Assembly: GCA_958510825.1 (NCBI GenBank)
Contig: OY294046.1
Location: 52,787,664 to 52,851,663 of the forward strand
From: Brachypterus glaber
Lineage: Eukaryota; Arthropoda; Insecta; Coleoptera; Kateretidae
Direction: 5' to 3'
Length of the DNA: 64,000 nt
A program made the translations under genes and the position numbers. Shown here one piece after another: positions 28,101-38,060 of this stretch. Numbering within the stretch: the stretch's first letter is position 1; the number at the start of each line of letters is the position of its first letter. Below the pieces are notes generated by a model, which searched no databases, was not told the DNA's origin, and saw only the letters and a list, made by a program, of their open reading frames with translations.

Positions 28101-31100
28101 TTACCTACAGGTGTGGTCGAAGTTGTTTTATCAACATATCTTTTAAGCGTTTGCTTATCCATATCATATTTCCTGGCTGTCGGTCGTAGCTTAGCTCCTT
28201 CTAGAACCTCCTGTACTGCAATTTTCATCATTTCGGGTGGAGGAACTACTCGGTTTGTCTTTTTTTTCCAGAAATGGGGCATAATTCTGTAAAACATACA
28301 TTTCTAATTATTTTAAATCCTGTTGTGTGTTTTTAAATAATTTAAAAATATTAGATGGGGAGGCTTGAGACGTCTCAAGGCTCCCCAAAATTATTGTCTC
28401 ATGCCACCCTATGTGACGGTTTACAATGTAACCCAACGTAAAATTGTTTTTCAATATCTAGTCCGCTTATTAACTATATATTTAGTTTAAAACATACCTG
28501 TCGTTATTATCCCTGGAGAACCACTTCGAATTTCTACTTTTGTCTTTTGCAAACGATGATAAAACGAATAAATTAAATTTTACTTTTCACAACAACCTAA
28601 CTTATACACTGCAAATCACGTTTTTTAAATAACTGATCGTCGTTTCGCCGGTGTAACTGAGATCTGCTTGTTTCTAAGCTTGAACCCCTAGACAACAGGT
28701 GGCGCTATTTAAGCAATTTGATGAAATAAATGGAATGTCTCATTCCTCCCTTGTCTCAAACCTCCCTAGTTTCCCCTACTTTTATTATAAGGATCCATTC
28801 TACCAATTTTGAAAGTAAAAAACAAAAAAGTTATGGGGTTAAACTAAAAAAAACATTTTCATTTTTTTTTTGTTTTTCGATAAAAGAAAAAAGTCAAAAT
28901 AAAAAAAATTAAAAAATTTATGCAAATGTATTTTTACATTATCTTGGACAGGTTCGATTTGAGCAATTTGGGGGCAAGGGTAATTTTGTTATTATTTACA
29001 ATAGAAGAAAAATTTTTAAACCACATGAAACGAAAAAATATTGTATTTTTTAAAATAAAATAACAAAAAATTTTATTATTTTTTCCATGACCCCCTCTCC
29101 CCAAAATGTAATAAATTGTTTCTGGAAATAACTATTTTTTTATGAAAAAGTATTCCTGCTGATTCGGCTGTTTTTTTTTTTAATTTTAATTAAAATTTAT
29201 TTATTGCTTTCCCATTTTGAAAATTTTCAAAATTTCGGAAAGCCATGTATTCGTGCAAAATTTTTCAAAATTTTTTTTTGTGTATTTTTTCGTTTTATGA
29301 CGTTTTATGTCGATATAAATCAATTCGAGCAAAAAAAAATTGTCGATCGGTCGGTCGGTCGATCGGTCTGTCCGGGAAATCTTGTGGGCACGATAACTTA
29401 AGAACGCTTTAAGCTAGAGACTTGAAATTTGGCATAGAGGTATGTTACCAAAAGTTCTCGCTCGGGATTGTTTTTGGTAAACATTGGGGTTAGAAAAATT
29501 TGAAAATTGCTATATATGGGTTTTCAAGGTTGCTGAAATTGAATCTGATAAAAAAACTTTTCTAATTCCACCCCCGAGGGGGTGAGGGGGTAAATATTTT
29601 TTAATATTATTATTTTCTTCAAAATTGGTATATAGGGGTTTTTGGGGTCGACGAATATGAATCTGATAATACTTTTTTTCTAAATTCACCCCCTGAAGGG
29701 TGAGGGTATTTTTCTTGAAAACTGGTGTATTGGGGTTTTTGAGGTTGCTGAAAGTGAATCTGATAATAAATTTTTTCTAAATCCACCCCCTGAGGAGTGG
29801 GGGGTAGTTTTCGTGAAAATTTTTATATTAGGGTTTTTGAGGTTGCTGATAATAAAAAATCCATTTTACGGGCGGAGGTGAAAAATGGGAAAGCTCTTTT
29901 ACTGGGCAGTGTATTTTTAAGTCTTACCGTGTCTATATTCCTTGGCAAATTTAAATTCATTATCGGTTAAGTATGGTATTTCTCCTTTTTCTATTCTTGC
30001 ATTTTCTTCTTTAATAATATGTAAACAATACAATTCAATTTTTTCCAAGCGACATCTTAAATAACTACTTACAATATATCTTAATCTATCGACTTCCATT
30101 AAGTGAAGACTTTTTTTAAAATCAGAACTATCCAATTGCTGGACCTGTTCTTCCATTATATTTATTTGATCTAAAAATCACTTGGCTATTAGGGGCTCTT
30201 AATAGGGTGTCATTAATCAATAGCATCACACTAATTTTGCCCCCTTCCACCCATAGGGGGAAATTTTTTATTTATTATACATACAGACCTAAATGTTTTA
30301 AAGTCCACTCCCCTTAACTTTTGAACTGTTTAAGATATCAACTTAGCTCAACAAAAAATCGTATTTATTTTTTTCCTATTCCTTAAAAATAAATATCCTT
30401 AAATGGATTTAATGATTTAATTGTGAGAGGTTCTGGGCCTAAATGGCTTGTTCAATGCTTAGTTAGTTACATATTTATCTATTAAGTTTAAAAGTTTTAT
30501 ATCAAAATATATTAAAATTTAATTATTTATATATTTTAGTAGGGATAACTATTATAATATATTATAATATAGGTTTGGCCTATTGTAATACTTTATTTCG
30601 AGGCTTATTAACCCTTGCTTTTTTTAAAGCTGTCATTTGATCCATAATACCTAAATATTTAACAAAAGGTAATAATTATATTTATTAATATTTATGTTGA
30701 AAGACATTTTTATGGTTAATTAAACATTATATTTGAAACTTACCCATATGGGGGGGGGGCCTTCCAAAAGGTGAAGTAATTTTTTTATATTTTATAGGGC
30801 AAGGCAAAAGTGACGAAATGGGGATCAAAAATAGGTGACGTCATTTTTGAACAGCCCCTTATTTCAGAAATTTAAAAGTTCAATATTGAACATAGTACCT
30901 AAGCTCTATTTTACAAATACATTCAATAAAAATATGGGTCACTTAATTTTTTATTTTAACTTTTTTAATTTTTTAAGGAGAACCATACATGGTTAACCAT
31001 TAACCAGTTACCTTTGTCACCCCAGTGGTACGAGAGGGTCACAAGGAGTGACCCCACTAAAAAATACTTTACATATACTTTCACAAAAATTGTGTTAGAA

Positions 31101-31358
31101 TATTGTTTTGTCGAAAGAAGTATTTCTTAATTTTTTCTTACCTAACAGGCACTCTACTACTTGAGTCTTATTTGGCAGTATTTCAGGGGCAAATTTTTCG
31201 TTTAACCATGCTTCTTCCATCAGTTTTAACACTTCTGCAGCTGTAAGTTCTATTTCCTCCTCATCATCATCAAAAATATCATTTTGTGTTCCTTGATCAT
31301 TTTCCGTTTCTAAGTCGTTTATTTGCGCTTGAATTTCATCTAAATCAAGTTCATCCAT
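24875..31358 (-). CDS. Sld5: GINS complex subunit Sld5/GINS4 (gene span, 3 exons, complete)
   Basis: Sld5 is one of four GINS subunits; with Cdc45 and MCM2-7 it forms the replicative CMG helicase in the nucleus. Exons on the minus strand are 31358-31142, 30170-29928 and 25134-24875: 720 nt, 239 residues, all GT/AG, in phase 1/1 (human 223 residues). Matched landmarks: LTAAEVLKLMEEAWLNEKFA (N-terminal), MEVDRLRYIVSSYLRCRLEK (core A-domain), and the C-terminal B-domain EPNLNTFVFLK ... DLVDLEKDS ... NGDAHLI. I chose ATG at 31358 (MDELDLDEIQ) because in-frame sequence upstream has no better ATG and the length fits. Intron 2 is 4.8 kb and full of transposons; intron 1 is 971 bp. The ABCC gene converges from the left. 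Confidence 0.95.
25420..25945. repeat. Dispersed repeat R4 blocks in Sld5 intron 2
   Basis: CACGATAACTTAAGAACG (25439) and, inverted, TCTTGAGTTATCGTGTACAC (25710) flank the palindrome below; ATCCTAGACAAAAAATTCTTGG (25898) follows. Related blocks lie at 49780-50010 and, inverted, 56830-57000. The preceding 25135-25419 is AT-rich intron with nothing readable. Confidence 0.6.
25543..25612. mobile_element. 70-bp near-perfect palindromic mini-element with 8-bp duplications
   Basis: TAGGGACACTAGATCTAAGT and onward reads into its own complement without a loop; the centre is AGCAAGG|CCTTGCT. GTAAAAGG flanks it at 25535-25542 and 25613-25620. TAGGG ends and 8-bp duplications fit the hAT superfamily (inference). 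Confidence 0.75.
26046..26279. promoter_or_regulatory. Left subterminal motif cluster (four copies)
   Basis: GGGAG..TTGAGAC occurs at 26046-26059 (+), 26223-26236 (-), 26244-26257 (+) and 26266-26279 (+). The first lies in the terminal repeat. Probable transposase binding sites (inference). Confidence 0.7.
26357..28282 (-). CDS. Pogo/Tigger-family transposase (DDE)
   Basis: 641 residues from MPHFWKKKTNR, the start I prefer over an ATG five codons upstream because pogo/jerky-type proteins begin MP-x-x-K-x-K-x-NR. Order: HTH psq/CENP-B-type DNA-binding helix (MMKIAVQEVLEGAKLRPTAR, residues ~18-37), a second HTH region with WDLYRGFKNRHPELSLR (~120-136), then the DDE catalytic core with Asp in IDETG (~179), LDNHESH (~288) and QPLDV (~324; 35 residues after the second Asp). 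After ~400 comes a charged, Ser-rich linker with basic KRKHG and ARKKKK patches (likely nuclear localisation), then ~90 residues with SFVLVKFPTKTSIVHYVGCV. No stop or frameshift. It would cut and paste its own element into TA sites. Confidence 0.92.
   Translation of the reverse strand: MPHFWKKKTNRVVPPPEMMKIAVQEVLEGAKLRPTARKYDMDKQTLKRYVDKTTSTTPVGNISYLPNFKTALVFNSDEETLLSKYLVLASQMHYGLTVLCARQLAYQFAKANHKKYPKKWDLYRGFKNRHPELSLRKPEATSLSRSTSFNPANVGSFFNNLEKVLKREKFEPHQIWNIDETGLTTVHKPPKILAAKGVKQVGNVTSAERGTLVTACCAISGGGKFISPFFVFPRVNFKEYMLNGAFPGSAGVAYPSGWMTSENFVRFLDHFIKHTGCSVANKVLLVLDNHESHISIQSLRKAKENGIIMLTFPPHCSHKLQPLDVSVYFPLKNFYNSQCNSWMVANPGNTLSIYNIAHLASRAFELAFTPKNILSGFTKTGICPFNRDVFTDIDFLGCSVTDRPAEPECDESEASTSTSHMAKNDILNSQENFVSPEVLRPFSKAGPRKQLTKRKHGSSRIITDTQEKNEIEAELSARKKKKVVSLKDAGAGLSSKKVSKPAPTVYSSSSDEDDPILSDRSSEDASDVETYEKELLQIKYLEDVKTIQAGSFVLVKFPTKTSIVHYVGCVVTKQEDECEVKFLRRQGTNWKFVYPTVQDISTVQVQDIILKLPFPKLVGGTERMKSTMAFGLDFSYYTNVR
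28358..28766. promoter_or_regulatory. Right subterminal motif cluster (five copies)
   Basis: Copies at 28358-28371 (+), 28372-28385 (-), together a 28-bp palindrome, 28396-28409 (-), 28737-28750 (-, variant) and 28753-28766 (-, in the terminal repeat). They lie upstream of the transposase, so may also touch its promoter. Confidence 0.7.
28779..29285. other. Sld5 intron 2, AT-rich, no feature
   Basis: Long A and T runs, low complexity. Nothing coding. Confidence 0.4.
29286..29920 (-). mobile_element. Dispersed repeat R1, copy 2
   Basis: Inverted relative to 2021-2655. Contains GTCGGTCGGTCGATCGGTCT, CGATAACTTAAGAACGC, several GGTTTTTGAGGTTGCTGA units and ends TTTTACTGGGCAGTG. It stops a few bases from the Sld5 exon 2 donor. 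Confidence 0.75.
29928..30170 (-). CDS. Sld5: Sld5 exon 2
   Basis: Acceptor GATTTTTAG. Encodes DQINIMEEQVQQ through HLMEVDRLRYIVSSYLRCRL, the most conserved part of the A-domain, to FAKEYRH. Donor CACG|GTAAGA, phase 1. Its donor lies only about 8 bp from the edge of transposon R1 copy 2. Confidence 0.95.
30171..31141. other. Sld5 intron 1
   Basis: AT-rich. A run of nine G at about 30751 and the block TGACGAAATGGGGATCAAAA (about 30810) look repeat-derived. No exon or open frame. Confidence 0.45.
31142..31358 (-). CDS. Sld5: Sld5 exon 1
   Basis: Starts MDELDLDEIQ, an acidic stretch (DDDEEE), then the conserved helix TAAEVLKLMEEAWLNEKFAP and VVECLL. Donor G|GTAAGA, phase 1. The reading past the donor (KKKLRNTSF) is intron. 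Confidence 0.94.
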
Positions 31359-31433
31359 GATTTTATAGATTATTACCACTATTTATTTTGGTTCACACTT
31401 GTTTTGATGAAGATTTGTAAGGTTAGGTTACCT

Positions 31434-31445
31434 AGGCGGGAAAAT
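31434..31445. promoter_or_regulatory. E2F-type site upstream of Sld5
   Basis: AGGCGGGAAAAT: on the gene strand, TTTTCCCGCC. This matches the E2F consensus TTTSSCGC and lies about 80 bp upstream of the Sld5 start codon. E2F drives replication genes at G1/S in animals; its use here is inferred. Confidence 0.55.
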
Positions 31446-31548
31446 AAAGACCTGAATAAATTGTATTCTGGGTTGCCTATGTTTCAGGTTTGAATAATTT
31501 ATTGAAATAATAATATCAGATTATGTGGCTTGGTTCTAAAAGGGCCAA

Positions 31549-31848
31549 TGGCTGCGTTCAATGCAAACAGCAAAACTCATCAAAAGCTGTCAAATCACTT
31601 CGATTGACAGATATCGTGGCAATCATTCCTCATAAACGTTTTGAGATTTTTTTGATTGATTTTTTAAAAGCGCAGCATGTACTTTTTGTGCGTATTTCTA
31701 ACCTCAAATGATGGTTGTGACAAGTGAAAGATATTAGCCCTTCACACAGATTTCACATGTGAAATATGTGGCCGTTCAGCAGTTTACTAGCAAAACTTAT
31801 CATTTTATGACTTTTTTTTAGTTTTGCTGTTTTCATTGAACGCAGCCA
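31549..31848. mobile_element. MITE with TGGCTGCGTTCAATG ends
   Basis: Left TGGCTGCGTTCAATGCAAAC and right (complement) TGGCTGCGTTCAATGAAAAC, both followed by AGCAAAACT. About 300 bp, immediately upstream of the Sld5 promoter region. Confidence 0.8.
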
Positions 31849-31915
31849 ATGTCACCTTTGCCGTATTTTGATTTATATCGCCGAACTAATTTTTTATCTC
31901 AGATAAATGTAGACT

Positions 31916-31955
31916 TTAACCCTTAAGCACTTTGGTGCGGTCAAAATGACCGCTC
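31916..31955 (+). repeat. Possible piggyBac-like terminal end
   Basis: TTAA, then CCCTTAAGCAC and GTGCGGTCAAAATGACCGC, which resembles piggyBac-like ends (CCC next to a TTAA target, internal GTCAAAATGAC hairpin). No partner end or transposase is seen; 31956-32212 is otherwise featureless. Confidence 0.35.
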
Positions 31956-32212
31956 AGTGTCCACCGTTTTATAATATCTCAGCCCCTGATAAATTTAGCG
32001 GTTTGGTCTAGTCTACTCAGTACTTTCCAGTCAGTCAGTATTGACAGATCCAAGCCACAGATATATTTTTTTCGCTTAAATTAACCGGTTTAATAAAATT
32101 AATTTATTATAACTATCATTATTAGAAATTCTAAGTTAGAATTCTTAAATGCATTGATGATCTAAGAATTAAAAATTGAATATTTCCTAGTTTCTCCGTC
32201 AGTCAGTCTGTC

Positions 32213-32891
32213 CCCAGACAGCACATGATATCTTAAAGACGTCTTTTTTAGATCTTAATTATGTCTGGACGCCTAAAGACGTGAAAAGGATATCTTATGG
32301 ACTTCTTTTTAGGGATGTTTAAAAAATATCTGATTATGATGTCTATAAGTTGTCTTTTAAGTATCGGTACAAGACATCTTAACTTCGATACTCATCGCTA
32401 AAAATAAATTAACCACAATCAACTATTAAAAAAAAATATCATTTTTTTAAAGATCTTTTTTTGAAAAAAAAAAAATTAAAAAAAAAATTTCTTTTTACGA
32501 AAAACGAAAAAAATAAAAAAAAATCAAAAAAGAAATTTTCAAAAACTGAAAAAAAAAATTATTTTTTTTTTTTTTTAATCACATTTTTTTAAGATCTTTT
32601 TTTGACAAACAAATTACCTCTTGTTCTAGTTATTATTATGCTTTTTATATCAATACGACCGTACCTATCAACGTAAATGGGAGTGGTCATTATGTTGTAA
32701 AGTCGCCTGTGCAAGGCGTCTGTAAGGCGTCTTAAAAAAGATGTCTTAAAGACGTTACCTTTTGTAACATACGACGTCGTTAAGACGTCTTTAAGATGCA
32801 TATACGGCGAAAACCGACATTCCTAAGACGTCTTGAATGACGAGCTACGACATCTTTAAGATCTCTTTAAGTCATCTTTGTGCTGTCTGGG
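32213..32891. mobile_element. TIR element T1, copy 1 (CCCAGACAGCACA ends)
   Basis: 679 bp, ends CCCAGACAGCACATGATATC and GTCATCTTTGTGCTGTCTGGG. Both subterminal regions are full of AAGACGTCTT/AAGATGTCTT palindromes; the middle is A-rich low complexity. The same length and nearly the same sequence as 48981-49659. A spurious 70-codon minus frame occurs in both. Confidence 0.85.
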
Positions 32892-33316
32892 TCCTTTTAT
32901 CTATAGACTAATGCCTATATGTATTAGGGAAAGTTTGTAACCAAGGAAACTTAAAAACGCTTTGACCTACAGACTTCACTCCTCCCAACCAATCTCAAGT
33001 TGGAAAAAATCATGGATGAGTTGGGAAAATTATGGAGTGACTTTTTTTACCTACGTCGTTAACTTTTGCTGATATTTAAAAAGTTGAGAAAGTCTCGAAA
33101 CTTTTGATCGAGACTGATCAGTTTTGGGTAAAACTTGGAAAAATCGCAATCTTGGGAAAAAAAGCTTTTGTTTCTACGTAGGGGAGTACTCCCCTTCCCT
33201 TCAACAAATTCAAGCGAGGGGGATAAAACACAATTGTGCTTAAAGATCCTTGAGCACCCTTTAATGGTGCAGGGTTATTTTATATTAAAAACTAAGAAAA
33301 ATAGTTTTTATACATG
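32892..33316. other. Spacer, no gene
   Basis: Moderately complex DNA with repeated AAGTTGGGAAAA-like pieces; GTAGGGGAGTACTCCCCTTC at about 33178. The only open frame (about 88 codons from 33135) has no family features. Confidence 0.35.
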
Positions 33317-34181
33317 CCCAGTCAACACAAATACATGGCAGGAACATAGCAGATACATAACCACTGTTCTATGTGATGTTGCAGACATGCAATTTTTATA
33401 GTCCATGTATAGTCCTTGGACTTTAACAATTCCGCCTCAAGTTATGTATCAGCTACATAACATGCTACATATCAGATACATACTAGGTACATAACAATAA
33501 AAGTAGGCGTTTCCGAATTTTACTTGTTATGGAGTGCATCATAGATTTAGACATGGTGAACATTTTTACGTCTTTTTGATAAACCTAATAATTTAAGTAT
33601 ATAAATATCTTTATATGTAGCATCCATCAGGCAAAATTCTTATACGATGTGCATTTTTACTGTGAAAGCAAACTTTCTACCAGGCTTAAAAATCATGGGC
33701 CACATAAAAAGCCAATTTTTAGAGAAAAAATAGCAAATAATCATTTAAAAAAAAATATATATATTTTAATTTTTTGTCTAAAATTATCTAAAATCGGTTT
33801 AGTTGTCTAAAAATACATGCGTTTCTACTACTTAAGGGTAAAACTTTTATTATTAACAACAATTTTAAGAATATTAGTGATTCTAACCTATAAAAATTAA
33901 AATAATATAGACGCCATATTTAGTATTGAATTCATAACATTTTATGTATCGTGTATGTTCTCGTACCATATATATGATACATAACATGCAATATTGCATG
34001 TTATGTATCATACATATGTATGTTACATCTTAAGTAATATGGCACATGTAACGTAAAAAATCTTTCTGTTATAGGGTATGTTATGTAGCATACATATGTA
34101 TGTTATGTCTCATGTAATATGGTACATGTTACCTAAAAAATCTTTCTTTACCATGTTGCATCCATATATGTGCGGACTGGG
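33317..34181. mobile_element. TIR element T2 (CCCAGTCAACACA / CCCAGTCCGCACA ends)
   Basis: Left CCCAGTCAACACAAATACAT and reverse-complemented right CCCAGTCCGCACATATATGG. The interior holds many ATGTATC/GATACAT/ACATATGT palindromes and a 70-80-bp tandem duplication (33998-34072, 34078-34147). The end resembles T1, so the two may be one superfamily. Confidence 0.7.
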
Positions 34182-34270
34182 TGCAGGTCCAAAAATCGCT
34201 TTTAACCTATTATGGTTCGAGTTTCTTCACGTTTACACATAGCGCTAACTCCCGTGATTTATAAATCCGG

Positions 34271-34377
34271 ATAGCACTCTGTTAAAAAAAAAGCAATTGA
34301 GACCAGTAGGATCCAGTAGATTCCGATTCGTTTTCTACTGGTCTACTGGTCTTTACTTGTTTTTTTTTAACAGAGCA
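34271..34377. repeat. Short hairpin with CTCTGTTAAAAAAAA arms
   Basis: Arms of about 18 bp enclose GAGACCAGTAGGATCCAGTA and CTACTGGTCTACTGGTCT, themselves partly complementary. Probable MITE. Confidence 0.6.
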
Positions 34378-35726
34378 GTCTGTGTTTTTCTATCAATTTG
34401 GTTTAGAGAAAAAGAGATTGATACAGGAGTTATAGATCTCGCGAGAACTACCGCGGTATACCCAAGTAACCTGCTTAGATTTTACAGCTTAAATTGGCTG
34501 TACCTCGCATTTTAAACTAGAGTTTAGCTTTATTTCGGTAATTTAATTTGCTGTATTTAGGATTTTTTATTAAGCTGTTCTTTACATCTTTACATCCACT
34601 GTAATAGCTATAATAGACTTTGCGCAGCCCATAAATAGTACAAAAATAAAACCACACCTATTTGTGTTCTTTTTTATATACTTTAAAACTATCTTAAAAC
34701 AATCAAAAATATTAGAAATTTAATGCATTTTAAAACCGCTTAATGTTAGCATTATTGCCTAGTCACTCACTCTTGTTGTCAAAATGGTTATCCAGCCGGC
34801 GGTAAATAACGAAACTAATTCATTACAGAAATCTGTTACCTAAAATAATATATTTTATACAGGAAGCTTGTCGTACTTACAGCTTATAGAGACGGCTAAT
34901 AGATGGTCATGATGTAATAGCTTCGCCATTTTTTGCTTTCCTTTGTAAAAAAAGATGAAAATCTAAAAAAAAAATTATAACTTATGAAACTCTTTTACTG
35001 TTAAAAACATAATATTCTGTAAATAACATTTATTGAAAATTTTCGGACCATGTATAAAGATTTTTTTTTATTTATTTGTCGCAAATAAATAAAAAAGACT
35101 ATATTAACATAAATTTATTTTAACTAATCTTCACTATTTTTGAGGCGCGTGAAATATAACAAGTTTTCATCATCACTTTTCACAATATTATCTTATTCGC
35201 ACTTAAATTGTGTCAAAGAACTTGTAAAAGTCCATATGTTATCACAATAAATAATATGATACATTGTAATAGTAATAGTAATAGTAATAGTAATATTTAT
35301 TGACCACAAGTGATACATTTAGTACATAATGGTATGTTATTTTATCTAACATAGATATTTTGTAAACAGAGAACAGAGTAAAGCTTATGATAATAAGCTT
35401 ATATTATATAGCATATGTTATTAAATTCTCTAAATTTGTAATAAAAAAATTAGAAATTTTTATCGTTTTATGTTGGCAACAAGAAAATACAGAATATAGC
35501 TGTTATCTATCTATAGAATGTTTGTAAAATCGATATTCCAGCTTATGTGAAATCCTCATAGCAACCATATAATGACTCTCCTAAATTCGCCAAACGCTAT
35601 TGCTAAAACCACTTCAAGTCTCGTTTACAGAAATCTGTTACAGCCAAGCTAGCTTTAATTTGACAACGGAAACGTAGTAAGAGACACTTTAAAGCTACTT
35701 GTGTTACTTGGGTATGTAAACATGAT
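34378..35726. other. Intergenic DNA, mostly featureless
   Basis: Has AGATTGATACAGGAGTTATA (about 34417), shared with 62713; a TAGTAA hexamer microsatellite at about 35265-35296; no coding frame of note. Confidence 0.4.
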
Positions 35727-35800
35727 ATTTCCTAACTTAAAACTGAGAAACTTCCCAACTCACCAATAAAAAAAGTTTTTCTCCCGACGAAAAATGTCGA
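35727..35800 (+). repeat. Inverted repeat arm, partner at 41810-41880
   Basis: ATATTTCCTAACTTAAAACTGAGAAACTTCCCAACT resembles the complement of 41838-41876, with the A-rich run and AGTTTTTCTCCCGACG continuing the match. It may be the two ends of one 6-kb unit or two copies of a repeat. Confidence 0.5.
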
Positions 35801-36147
35801 TGTTTAACAAAAACAATAATTAAGGACCCTATAAGGTCTTCACTTCTGAAATCTGTAAATTCCTAACTGTATCCTAAAAAAAAAAAAGATTTACGGTAAA
35901 GCCTTTACCCCTGACGAAATTCCCAACTTTTGTCAACTCTGAAAAAACACCCACGTTACTTACCAATTTCCCAACTGTACCCCTCAATTTTCTACCAATT
36001 TACCGAAAGTTACCACTCATTTTACCAACTGAACATTGCATTTTCCCAACTCGAGCGTGATGGTGGGTGGTTGGACTCCAACGTCGAAAAGTTCTGAAAT
36101 TCGAGAGCAGAAAAATGTCCTCTCGCCAAGCTAAAGAGGTAATAAAA

Positions 36148-36562
36148 AAAAATGTTTCATAATTTGTATAGAAATGTAAAAAAAAGTTATAATAGTTGTC
36201 CTGTCGGTCGGTCTGTCATAAACCACCAGCAGGCCTTAAACCATCAGCAGGTTTTTAAAAAAAAATCCCTGATTTTCGAAAAAAAACTGATTTTCAAAAA
36301 TATATAGCACAGCGCACGTCATCCTTGTTCTGATCGTTTTATCTTTGTTTTCCCTGTTTCGTATAATCTCAAACACTTGGTATATATTTTTGAAAATCAG
36401 TTTCATTTTTAAAAATCAGTTTCATTTTTAAAAATCAGGGATATATTTTTTAAAACCTGCTGGTGGTTTAAGGCCTGCTGGTGGTTTAAGACAGACTGAC
36501 AGACAGGACAATTTTTATAAGTTTTTTTTACATTTCTATACAAATTATGAAACATTTTTTTT
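36148..36562. repeat. Foldback repeat with CCAGCAGGCC arms
   Basis: Left AATTTGTATAGAAATGTAAA ... CCTGTCGGTCGGTCTGTC ... AACCACCAGCAGGCC is mirrored to 36562. Inside, ATTTTTAAAAATCAG is repeated. About 415 bp. Confidence 0.75.
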
Positions 36563-36829
36563 TAGTTTGGGTCAATAACAATACTTTTTCTTTAGGAGAA
36601 AATGCCTACCGGGGAAATTGAAAAAAAAATGAGTGGCCACCATATGTATAAAATAAAAATCTGGATAAAAATTCATATTAGCCCTTTAAGTTTTGGTGAC
36701 ATCACGTTGCTCCAGACCCCCTCCTTCCCCTGTTACAGAGTGTCACAAACTCCTTGACCCCCTCCCCCATAGGCGCGATATACTTTATGGAAGTCCCCTA
36801 ACTGAAATTTGTCAAAAACGATAGGTAAT

Positions 36830-36905
36830 AAAGAGACACCCCCCTAAAAACTGGTTCGAAAGTCAGTTCCCTCTGCTACTAGCCCTCATAAGTCCTGGAC
36901 TTAGG
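36830..36905 (+). repeat. SINE tail fragment
   Basis: ACTGGTTCGAAAGTCAGTTC and CATAAGTCCTGGACTTAG match the body of the SINE at 8730-8995. No tRNA-like head here, so 5'-truncated. The GC-richer 36680-36830 before it may be related. Confidence 0.6.
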
Positions 36906-37240
36906 AGATGTTTAATTAATTTTAATACTTCGAGGTGAAATAAACATGTAATGTATATAAACATGTAATGCTCAATGTAATGTAAACATGTTTCAGGTTT
37001 GCTTAGGTGTTTGCTAAGGAGTCAGCTTCAGTTGTGGTTTTGTGATATGCATTCTATTCGGGGCATACTATACTTTTACTTTTTAATATTATTTATTATA
37101 AAAAATCCTCCACTTGCATCTATTTACATTTTCCCAGACCCGATAATAGATCTCTTAGGTAACATCTTCTATTGTAATGTTACGTGTAAGAAAAAGAAAT
37201 TATTTATTTTAAATAGTTCATAATTAAGTAGGTACTCATA

Positions 37241-38060
37241 TATTTTTTTACATATACACGGTGCTTTTTTCGGGGTATTTTTTGTTTCCAACCCTGAAAT
37301 TTCTTTACCATTCGATAGTACCGTCCATTTATATGAGTTTCAGACAAAATTTAAAAATCAACCGTGCGTTTTTTATTAAAAAAAAATGCTAAACGAGCTG
37401 CGAAGAGTAAAACAAGCCGTAAACATATGTAGTGCTACGCATCCCTTCATATACTATTCACAGTAAATGGGTATATTCATTTTTCTAATTATTAAAAAAA
37501 AAAATAAATAAAAAACTTAAAAAAAAATGTCAACAATTTTTTTAATTTGATTTTCCTTTTTCGCAACAGCTGAATAATATAACAAAATTTTTTTTTGTAT
37601 ATATTTGAAATATTTTTAAACGGGAGGGGGGTCGTGTGATATATCATTTTAAGTTCTCTTTTTGACCATATAATTTCTAATTGTCAATTTGAATGTGTTA
37701 AGTTTTCATTTTTTTTATAATTTAATTTATATAATTTATTAAAAGTATACTGTGCGTTTTTGTATCATGAAAATAATCATTATACAAACATTATTTAAAA
37801 AAAAAAAATTTAGACGATTCCCATTTCAGTTTGGTTTTTCGAGAGGTAATTTACCCCGGGTTTAAAACTCTCACCCCCAACTACCTTACCAATAAAATTT
37901 ATAGATAGCAGCCTCTATCTTGTGATACATCATTTAAAAGAGCACACTAGAGGTCTCTAGTCGTAGATTTCTGGTTAGGCTCTATAGAGCCATTTTCCAG
38001 GTTCTGACATTTTTATGTGATTTTTTGAAAATATTTATTTTTTACTTACCCTGTATTTTA
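37241..38060. other. Old element remnant
   Basis: GGGTCGTGTGATATATCATT (37630) resembles the interior of the T3 elements at 45944 and 50418. TACTTACCCTGTATTTTA near 38043 could be an end. Long T and A runs; no frame of note. 36906-37240 is AT-rich and empty. Confidence 0.4.

Larger units (their letters stand above)
26036..28776 (-). mobile_element. Pogo/Tigger-like DNA transposon, apparently intact
   Basis: 2741 bp between TA dinucleotides (26034-26035 and 28777-28778). Ends GGGGAGACTAGGGAGGTTTG and, reverse complemented, GGGGAAACTAGGGAGGTTTG. One long minus-strand transposase frame fills the middle. Subterminal regions carry nine copies of a GGGAG..TTGAGAC motif. Inserted in Sld5 intron 2, in the sense of the gene. 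Confidence 0.9.

Noticed and set aside
26784..28292. Several 60-72-codon plus-strand frames
   Set aside because: Shadows of the minus-strand pogo transposase.
32589..32801. 70-codon minus frame, also at 49357-49569
   Set aside because: Present only because the T1 element is repeated; composed of the AAGACGTCTT arrays.
33135..33401. 88-codon plus frame
   Set aside because: No recognisable domain, and it overlaps the left end of element T2.
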